A stretch of DNA of 5,241 nt, taken from contig CADCPD010000100.1 of the NCBI GenBank assembly GCA_902803265.1, forward strand, positions 1-5,241. Direction: 5' to 3'. Origin of the DNA: an uncultured bacterium (GTDB lineage: Bacteria > Cyanobacteriota > Vampirovibrionia > Gastranaerophilales > Gastranaerophilaceae). A model generated the notes under the pieces. That model ran no database searches, was not told the DNA's origin, and saw only the letters and a list, made by a program, of their open reading frames with translations. Shown in pieces: positions 1 through 4,094 of this stretch. Both the position numbers and the translations under genes were made by a program. The number at the start of each line of letters is the position of its first letter. Positions within the stretch are counted from its first letter, which is position 1.

Positions 1-35
1 AGGTAATTAAATTAATATCCTCGTTAAATTCAAAG

Positions 36-53
36 AAAAGTGTGAAAAGTGTG
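36..53. repeat. Tandem 9-bp direct repeat AAAAGTGTG x2
   Basis: AAAAGTGTG occurs at 36-44 and again immediately at 45-53, just before the terminator hairpin. It may be the tail of the upstream transcription unit. Two short stops (TAA at 4-6 and 8-10, in two frames) show that any upstream gene in those frames ends at the very edge of the window. No function can be assigned; a chance repeat in AT-rich DNA is possible. Confidence 0.4.
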
Positions 54-59
54 TTAGTC

Positions 60-85
60 AAGCCGCCAACAAGGTGGCTTTTTTA
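60..85 (+). terminator. Rho-independent terminator of an upstream plus-strand unit
   Basis: The stem AAGCCGCC (60-67) pairs with GGTGGCTT (73-80), with one G-T wobble and a five-base loop AACAA. The 3' arm runs directly into a T-run (79-84). The GC-rich stem plus U-tract in an AT-rich background is the classic intrinsic terminator form. The T-run lies only on the plus-strand 3' side, so it stops transcription coming from left of the window, convergent with the minus-strand pair at 336-2109. Confidence 0.88.
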
Positions 86-127
86 TTTGGGAAAAAATAA
101 AAAATATTCGCCCTTTGAGTAATGAAC

Positions 128-215
128 CGTAATTGTTATATTCTGCAACAATTAGTCCGCACTGTTTGAGCATTTGCGAGTTTGCGGACTTAATGCGGAA
201 TATATACAAATTACG
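128..215. repeat. 88-nt imperfect palindrome (long hairpin)
   Basis: The left arm (128-161) and right arm (183-215) can form about 30 base pairs around a 21-nt loop (162-182). The innermost 8 bp are perfect: AGTCCGCA (154-161) with TGCGGACT (183-190). A second perfect-but-one-wobble block pairs ATATTCTGC (138-146) with GCGGAATAT (195-203). The outer block pairs CGTAATT (128-134) with AATTACG (209-215). The only interruptions are a four-base bulge at 147-150 and single bulges at 191, 205 and 208. Neither side ends in a T-run, so it is not a terminator. A MITE/REP-like dispersed repeat or a structured RNA are the likeliest explanations; the pairing is seen, the identity is inferred. Confidence 0.7.
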
Positions 216-247
216 TGTGAATTGCGAGCAGGGCAGGAGTTTCTTTG

Positions 248-282
248 TTTCCCGTTTCTTTGCGGTCAAAGAAATGGGGAAA
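248..282. repeat. 15-bp hairpin with CGGT loop
   Basis: TTTCCCGTTTCTTTG (248-262) pairs with 267-282 around the four-base loop CGGT (263-266). The pairing includes one G-T wobble (254/275) and one bulged G at 279. The eight pairs next to the loop, TTTCTTTG with CAAAGAAA, are perfect. A second copy of TTTCTTTG at 240-247 offers an alternative partner for the 3' arm. There is no T-run on either side, so it is unlikely to be a simple terminator. It lies 33 nt beyond the 128-215 palindrome and may belong to the same repeat unit. Confidence 0.6.
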
Positions 283-335
283 TACCTTAAAATAAAAATT
301 CAGCATTATATATTTAATGGTTTTTGTTAGAAAAT

Positions 336-1601
336 TTACCGTAATGTATTTAAAAAGTCGGTTAACTCTTTAACAGAATAATTATCATTTATGATAAACA
401 ACTTTTTACCTGTTTCTTTTTCAACATTTTCTACTGTGTTTCCGTCCAAAAAAATGTGGGAAAAGGCTTTTAGCATAACGGCAGAAATTACTGCATAATC
501 AGCATCTTCGTTTTTTATTGTGTTTATCAAATCATCTGATGTTATTAATCCTGCAACTGTTATTGTATTTCCCCAGTAAGTTGATTTAACCGGAGTTACT
601 TTTGTTGTAAGGTTTCTAATTTTGTTTAGTTTATCTGAAATTTTTTCAAAAGCGCATTTTGCAGCGTATGATGTTGCAAAGATTATTTTTAGAGGTTTAT
701 TTATTTTTTTTGGTAATTTTAGTTTTTCAAAATTGTCCAGCAATAATCTTATTGAACCTACGCCGTCATCAAGTTGAGAAAAACTTCCGTAGTATTTTGT
801 TTCAGGAATATCTTTTTCTGCAAGAATAAAAAATTCATCAGAACAGCAGACGTTTTTGTATTTTGAAGATATTTCTATTGTCTTTTGAGCAACCTCTTTT
901 GTAACAGGTTTTAATTCTGTTTTTCTGAATTGTGTTAATCCGACAGGTACAATTGCCGTTGAAAGAATTACGCTTTTAAATTTAGCTAAATCTGATAATG
1001 TTCTTTCAAGTTCCTCTCCGTCATTATATTCAGGACAGAGCACAACCTGAACGTGAATTGGAATTTGATGTTTTTTTAGCCATTTTAAATCATTTATTAT
1101 ATTTGCGGCATTAGGATTTTTCAGCATTTTTACACGCAAATCCGGATTTGTTGTATGAACAGAAACATACAAAGGTCCAAGCATTAATTTAGAAATACGT
1201 TCTCTGTCTTCTTCTTTAAGGTTTGTCATTGTTATGTACGTCCCTTGAAGGTATGAAAGTCTGTAATCATCATCTTTTACGTACAAAGTGTCTCTTAAAC
1301 CTTTTGGCTGCTGGTCTACGAAACAAAAAATACATTTGTTTAAACATGGTTTAACTTTGTCAAAAACAGCGCTTTCGAAAATTAATCCCAAATCTTCGTC
1401 ATAATCCTTTTCAAGCTCTATTTCTTCAAGTTCGCCGTTTTTTTTCTTTATTACAATAGTTAATTCTTCTGTTTTTGTATAAAAGTTGTAGTCAATTAAG
1501 TCTTTTAATTCGACATTATCAATGCTTACAAGCTCATCTCCGGCTTGTATTTCCAGTTCTTCTGCTATTGAATTTTCTTTTATACCGCTAATTATTGCCA
1601 T
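336..1601 (-). CDS. DUF512 family protein: PDZ-like domain plus radical SAM-like FeS domain
   Basis: A 421-residue protein of the DUF512 family, sometimes annotated as a putative FeS-containing oxidoreductase of cyanobacterial type (TIGR03279). Residues 1-60 form a PDZ-like domain, with a GIKENSIAEELEIQAGDEL pattern and no signal peptide, so it is expected in the cytoplasm. Cysteines 86, 90 and 93 give the CX3CX2C motif that binds the [4Fe-4S] cluster of radical SAM enzymes. The conserved stretch around YLQGTYITMTNL follows at 117-128, and the DUF512 region fills roughly 215-410. The length is normal for the family, which is found in Clostridia and Cyanobacteria. The substrate and reaction are not known. 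The ATG at 1599-1601 lies inside the end of the padR-like gene (14-nt overlap) with only a weak A-rich leader, so translation is probably coupled. No strong terminator is seen after the stop. Confidence 0.93.
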   Translation of the reverse strand: MAIISGIKENSIAEELEIQAGDELVSIDNVELKDLIDYNFYTKTEELTIVIKKKNGELEEIELEKDYDEDLGLIFESAVFDKVKPCLNKCIFCFVDQQPKGLRDTLYVKDDDYRLSYLQGTYITMTNLKEEDRERISKLMLGPLYVSVHTTNPDLRVKMLKNPNAANIINDLKWLKKHQIPIHVQVVLCPEYNDGEELERTLSDLAKFKSVILSTAIVPVGLTQFRKTELKPVTKEVAQKTIEISSKYKNVCCSDEFFILAEKDIPETKYYGSFSQLDDGVGSIRLLLDNFEKLKLPKKINKPLKIIFATSYAAKCAFEKISDKLNKIRNLTTKVTPVKSTYWGNTITVAGLITSDDLINTIKNEDADYAVISAVMLKAFSHIFLDGNTVENVEKETGKKLFIINDNYSVKELTDFLNTLR

Positions 1602-2109
1602 TTTCTTTTTCTAAACTTTCAATAAATTCTATGAAATTTTTATACTGTTTTACTGTATTATCAAGCATTACTCTGCCGTAAAAAGTATTTGGAGTATATT
1701 CATCGTTTAAAATCTTTTCTGCCTGAATTTTATGATTCATTGCCGTTGATTTTATGTTGAATAATAAATCTGCAACTTCTGTTTTTTCAAGCATTGACGC
1801 ACATGTTATTTTTATGTTGGTATTTGCAAAAAACTGAACAGGATTTTCTGAAATAGGTTTTAATATTTCTTCTTTTAAATTTTCACGTCCTGATTGTGTA
1901 ATTGTATAATAACAAAACTGTTTTCCACCATCAGAAAGAGTTTTTCTTGAATTTACATAACCTTTTTCTTCCAAAATTTTTAGAGCAGGTTTTATAGAAC
2001 CAAAGCTCGGAGTTATATATGCTCCAAAGTAATCTTTTATGTATTTTGAAATTTTATACATTGTAAGCTCTCTTTTTGAGAGTACAAACAGAATCAGAAG
2101 GTTTATCAT
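1588..2109 (-). CDS. PadR family transcriptional regulator
   Basis: A 173-residue DNA-binding protein. Residues 1-80 form the PadR winged helix-turn-helix. The first helix is LLILFVLSKRELTMYKISKYI-like (residues 4-24), the recognition helix region follows PSFGSIKPALKILEEKGYV (34-52), and the wing holds SDGGKQFCYYTITQSGREN (59-77). The rest (about 85-170) is the mostly helical C-terminal dimerisation region, of ordinary length for PadR type 1 proteins. The ATG at 2107-2109 is preceded by in-frame TAA codons and cannot be moved upstream. The next Met (residue 17) would cut the first helix. No Shine-Dalgarno is visible. It is the first gene of a minus-strand pair and overlaps the DUF512 gene by 14 nt, so it probably controls its own operon, possibly the divergent uppS too. 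The effector is unknown. Confidence 0.9.
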   Translation of the reverse strand: MINLLILFVLSKRELTMYKISKYIKDYFGAYITPSFGSIKPALKILEEKGYVNSRKTLSDGGKQFCYYTITQSGRENLKEEILKPISENPVQFFANTNIKITCASMLEKTEVADLLFNIKSTAMNHKIQAEKILNDEYTPNTFYGRVMLDNTVKQYKNFIEFIESLEKENGNN

Positions 2110-2115
2110 GTCTTA

Positions 2116-2121
2116 AATTTA
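2116..2121 (-). promoter_or_regulatory. Candidate extended -10 of the padR-like gene
   Basis: On the minus strand TGT-TAAATT forms an extended -10 (hexamer at 2116-2121, TGn at 2122-2124). It ends six bases before the ATG of the padR-like gene. A start of transcription at the usual distance would fall on or next to the ATG, giving a leaderless message. This agrees with the lack of a Shine-Dalgarno. No good -35 is seen at normal spacing. Confidence 0.3.
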
Positions 2122-2141
2122 ACACAAAATTTATTTTATGT
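2122..2141. promoter_or_regulatory. Near-perfect 20-bp palindrome, operator candidate
   Basis: ACACAAAAT (2122-2130) and ATTTTATGT (2133-2141) are inverted copies, with eight of nine pairs matching around a two-base centre. A further direct copy of ATTTTATGT sits at 2148-2156. The site abuts the -10 candidate of the padR-like gene, where a bound repressor would block it, so autoregulation by the PadR protein is a reasonable inference. The low complexity of the region means chance cannot be ruled out. Confidence 0.35.
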
Positions 2142-2162
2142 GTACAAATTTTATGTTTCGTA

Positions 2163-2168
2163 TAAAAT
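2163..2168 (+). promoter_or_regulatory. Candidate -10 of uppS
   Basis: TAAAAT matches the -10 consensus TATAAT at five of six bases and ends six bases before the uppS ATG. The predicted transcription start would fall on the start codon. No recognisable -35 is found about 17 bases upstream, so the call is tentative. Confidence 0.3.
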
Positions 2169-2174
2169 TATTCT

Positions 2175-2900
2175 ATGAAGGTTTTGGAAAAAGAAAGTAT
2201 AAAAGATATAGTAAAAAATACCGAATTCAGACATTTGGCAATAATTATGGACGGTAACAGAAGATGGGCAAAAGAACATAATCTTCCGTCAGCGTTCGGG
2301 CATAAAAAAGGCGTTACAGCATTAAAAAATGCAGTAAGAGCATGTGATAAATTTGGTATAGAATATTTAACCGTTTATGCGTTTTCAACTGAAAACTGGA
2401 ATAGAAAAAAAGAAGAAGTTGATTTCCTGATGGGTTTAATAAAAACAACTTTGGATAATGAATTGGCAGAATTGTATGATGAAAATGTTGTTATTAATTT
2501 CATTGGTGATATTTCAAAATTAAGTCCTATATTACAAGAAACAATGGCAAATTCTGTTGAAAAAACTAAAAATAATACAGGTGTTAAATTAAATATTGCT
2601 ATTAACTACGGTGGCAGAGCAGAAATTGTAAATGCCGTTAAAAATATTGTTAAAAAAGGCATAAAAGAAGAAGATATAACCGAAGAACTTATTACGAATG
2701 AATTATATACAGGTTCTACGCCAATGCCGGATTTATTAATCAGAACAGGCGGAGAAATGAGAATTTCAAATTATCTTTTGTGGCAGATTGCCTATTCTGA
2801 ATTTTACGTAACAGATAAGTATTGGCCGGAATTTGACGAAGATGCACTTTCTGATGCAATTATTGAATACAATTCAAGACAAAGAAGATTTGGAGCGTAA
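2175..2900 (+). CDS. uppS: Polyprenyl diphosphate synthase (UppS, cis-prenyltransferase)
   Basis: The 241-residue protein condenses isopentenyl diphosphate units onto farnesyl diphosphate to make undecaprenyl diphosphate, the lipid carrier for peptidoglycan and other wall polymers, at the cytoplasmic face of the membrane. The signature HLAIIMDGNRRWAK begins at residue 20, with the Mg-binding Asp26, Asn28 and Arg30. GH follows at 42-43, YAFSTENWNR at 68-77 holds Ser71, Glu73, Asn74, Trp75 and Arg77, and RTGGEMRISNYLLWQ begins at 190 with Arg190 and Arg196; Glu209 matches the C-terminal catalytic Glu. Numbering agrees with the E. coli enzyme up to about residue 86. Ser39 stands where E. coli has Arg39. 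An in-frame TAA at 2163-2165 limits the N-terminus to the ATG at 2175, which has no Shine-Dalgarno. rdgB follows after 3 nt. Confidence 0.97.
   Translation: MKVLEKESIKDIVKNTEFRHLAIIMDGNRRWAKEHNLPSAFGHKKGVTALKNAVRACDKFGIEYLTVYAFSTENWNRKKEEVDFLMGLIKTTLDNELAELYDENVVINFIGDISKLSPILQETMANSVEKTKNNTGVKLNIAINYGGRAEIVNAVKNIVKKGIKEEDITEELITNELYTGSTPMPDLLIRTGGEMRISNYLLWQIAYSEFYVTDKYWPEFDEDALSDAIIEYNSRQRRFGA
2892..2895 (+). promoter_or_regulatory. Shine-Dalgarno of rdgB inside the end of uppS
   Basis: GGAG at 2892-2895 lies within the last uppS codons, eight bases before the rdgB ATG at 2904. It supports that start and suggests translational coupling of the two genes. Confidence 0.65.
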
Positions 2901-2903
2901 TTT

Positions 2904-3476
2904 ATGGAAATTGTTCTTGCAACGAATAATGAACATAAACTTAAAGAAGTAGAAGAAATTTGTAAAAATTTAGATGTAAAATTTATTTTGCCCCCAAAAG
3001 AATTTAATCCTGAAGAAAATGGGATATCTTTTGAAGAAAATTCTTATATAAAAGCAAAAGCTGCAAATATTTTAACCCATAAATATACTCTTGCGGATGA
3101 TTCTGGTTTGTGCGTTAAAGCTCTTAACGGAGCACCGGGATTATATTCAAACAGATTTGCAGGAACGCAGCAGGAAAAAATTGATAAAATTTTGAAACTT
3201 TTGGAAGATAAAGATGACCGTTCTGCAAAATTTGTGTGTGTTATGACTTTACTTGATAAAGAAGGTAATGTTAAATTTGTCGCAAAAGGTGAATGCAAAG
3301 GTTCAATAGTAAAAACGCAAAAAGGTGTTAACGGTTTTGGTTATGATCCGGTATTTTTACCGGAAGGTAAAACATTGACTATGGCTGAACTTTCGGAAGA
3401 TGAAAAAAATGAAATTTCCCACCGCAGAAATGCCCTCAATCAGGTTATTGATTTTTTAAAAACGCTTGATAAATAA
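2904..3476 (+). CDS. rdgB: RdgB/HAM1 family XTP/dITP pyrophosphatase
   Basis: A 190-residue cytoplasmic nucleotide-pool sanitiser. It hydrolyses non-canonical purine triphosphates (ITP, dITP, XTP) to monophosphate and diphosphate, keeping hypoxanthine and xanthine out of DNA and RNA. The N-terminal VLATNNEHKLKE (4-15) is the substrate-binding motif, with Thr7, Asn9 and Lys12. SFEENSYIKAKAA (42-54) follows, then LADDSGLCVKALNGAPGLYSNRFAG from 63, where Asp65/Asp66 supply metal binding and the general base. FGYDP (145-149) and SHRR (172-175) complete the nucleotide pocket. The length is typical. It is the second gene of a plus-strand pair with uppS (3-nt gap), so the two are almost certainly cotranscribed. 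No strong terminator follows; the next gene has its own promoter candidate. Confidence 0.97.
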   Translation: MEIVLATNNEHKLKEVEEICKNLDVKFILPPKEFNPEENGISFEENSYIKAKAANILTHKYTLADDSGLCVKALNGAPGLYSNRFAGTQQEKIDKILKLLEDKDDRSAKFVCVMTLLDKEGNVKFVAKGECKGSIVKTQKGVNGFGYDPVFLPEGKTLTMAELSEDEKNEISHRRNALNQVIDFLKTLDK

Positions 3477-3489
3477 TGCTTTTTTTAAC

Positions 3490-3517
3490 TTGATTTTAAT
3501 CTTCTTTGTAGGATAAT
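3490..3517 (+). promoter_or_regulatory. Sigma-70-like promoter of the nuoE/hydC operon
   Basis: TTGATT (3490-3495) and GATAAT (3512-3517) are separated by 16 bases and match the -35 and -10 consensus at four and five positions. Transcription would start near 3524 and give a leader of about 70 nt before the ATG at 3597. An alternative -10, TATTAT at 3520-3525, has no -35 at good spacing. Confidence 0.5.
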
Positions 3518-3536
3518 TGTATTATAGAGTAAAAAA

Positions 3537-3552
3537 CGTGAAATTTTTCACG
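3537..3552. promoter_or_regulatory. Rex-like operator upstream of the hydrogenase-type operon
   Basis: CGTGAAA (3537-3543) and TTTCACG (3546-3552) are perfect inverted repeats around two bases. The core GTGAA-N4-TTCAC is identical to the core of the Rex operator (TTGTGAA-N4-TTCACAA); only the outer bases differ. Rex is a repressor released by high NADH/NAD+ and is known to control hydrogenase, NADH dehydrogenase and fermentation genes in many anaerobes. The site lies just downstream of the predicted transcription start, a normal repressor position. No rex gene is in the window, so the assignment is inference. A short RNA hairpin is the alternative. Confidence 0.55.
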
Positions 3553-3583
3553 ATTAAAACATTTATGAAATATTAGAAGTATA

Positions 3584-3589
3584 AAGGAG
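3584..3589 (+). promoter_or_regulatory. Shine-Dalgarno of nuoE/hydC
   Basis: AAGGAG sits seven bases before the ATG at 3597, the ideal spacing. It fixes the start and contrasts with the SD-less starts at 2109 and 2175. Confidence 0.85.
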
Positions 3590-3596
3590 ATTACGA

Positions 3597-4094
3597 ATGA
3601 CAACTGAAAGTCAAAACAAGGTTGACATTGCAGTTTTGGACAAAATCATCGCTGATTGCGGTGGTGACAAGTCTCATTTAATTGCTATGTTGCAAAAAGT
3701 ACAGGAAGTATACAAATATGTTCCTGAAGAAGCTATGATTTACATCGGTACAAAAGTAGAAGATTTATCACCTGCTACAGTATTTGGTGTTGCTACATTC
3801 TATGCTCAATTTTCATTAGACCCTAAAGGTAAATATGAAATCAGATGTTGCGACGGTACAGCATGCCACGTTAGAGGTTCAATGCCTGTATTAAACGCAA
3901 TAAGAGCAAAATTAGATTTAAAAGATGGTAAATTTACAACAGATGACGGGTTATTCTCGCTTGAAACAGTAAGCTGTTTAGGTGCTTGTGGTTTGGCTCC
4001 TGTTGTTGTAGTAAACGGTAAAGTTTATCCTCAAATGACATCTGATGCTATTAAAGTTGTTTTAGACACTATTCTTCAGGAGGAAAATAAATAA
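3597..4094 (+). CDS. nuoE: NuoE/HydC-like [2Fe-2S] thioredoxin-fold subunit (24 kDa family)
   Basis: A 165-residue subunit of the complex I 24-kDa family, also called HydC or HndA when part of an NADH-linked [FeFe]-hydrogenase. An N-terminal helical part (about 10-75, with the conserved PATVFGVATFYAQF at 59-72) is followed by the thioredoxin-like ferredoxin fold. Cys85 and Cys90 (CDGTACHVRG, C-x4-C) and Cys127 and Cys131 (SCLGACG, C-x3-C) are the four ligands of one [2Fe-2S] cluster. It works with the NuoF-like flavoprotein encoded directly downstream, passing electrons to or from its FMN/FeS chain. The TAA stop shares one base with the next ATG. A Shine-Dalgarno and a Rex-like site precede it. 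The family is certain; the hydrogenase rather than complex I role is inferred from the downstream domain structure. Confidence 0.96.
   Translation: MTTESQNKVDIAVLDKIIADCGGDKSHLIAMLQKVQEVYKYVPEEAMIYIGTKVEDLSPATVFGVATFYAQFSLDPKGKYEIRCCDGTACHVRGSMPVLNAIRAKLDLKDGKFTTDDGLFSLETVSCLGACGLAPVVVVNGKVYPQMTSDAIKVVLDTILQEENK
4078..4083 (+). promoter_or_regulatory. Shine-Dalgarno of nuoF/hydB
   Basis: AGGAGG, a full consensus match, lies within the last codons of the preceding gene, ten bases before the ATG at 4094. It supports this start over any internal one. Confidence 0.85.

Larger units (their letters stand above)
86..335. other. Intergenic stretch without a convincing gene
   Basis: No reading frame here looks like a protein gene. 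The two frames that stay open (minus 54-269 and plus 133-330) lie across an inverted repeat and lack a ribosome binding site or recognisable domain; the minus-strand one also runs through the terminator. The stretch instead contains two strong secondary structures, listed separately at 128-215 and 248-282, plus short direct repeats: TTGCGAG at 174-180 and 222-228, and TTTCTTTG at 240-247 and 255-262. The composition is patchy, with GC-richer islands inside an AT-rich spacer, as in intergenic mobile repeats or a structured RNA. Positions 283-335 are plain AT-rich sequence. Confidence 0.6.

Noticed and set aside
54..269. 71-codon minus-strand reading frame
   Set aside because: It runs through the plus-strand terminator and the palindrome, with no ribosome binding site and no family resemblance.
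304..319. Terminator for the minus-strand DUF512 operon
   Set aside because: CATTA/TAATG gives only five AT-rich pairs around a six-base loop, followed on the minus strand by an interrupted T-rich stretch. This is too weak to call.
133..330. 65-codon plus-strand reading frame
   Set aside because: It spans most of the palindrome and the whole second hairpin, has no Shine-Dalgarno before the ATG and no recognisable domain. The open frame is best explained by the repeat structure.
3044..3298. 84-codon minus-strand reading frame inside rdgB
   Set aside because: It is antisense to a well-conserved gene and looks like its shadow.
3460..3490. Intrinsic terminator after rdgB
   Set aside because: A T-run is present (3480-3486), but the bases before it form only a poor stem with a bulge and almost no GC pairs.
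3490..3503. FNR-like box TTGAT-N4-ATC
   Set aside because: Only eight of ten bases match, it coincides with the -35 element, and its distance from the likely start does not fit an FNR activator.
3538..3551. CRP-type site (GTGA-N6-TCAC)
   Set aside because: The same bases fit this pattern, but the extra pairs GTGAA/TTCAC fit Rex better. The position downstream of the promoter suits a repressor rather than an activator at -41 or -61.
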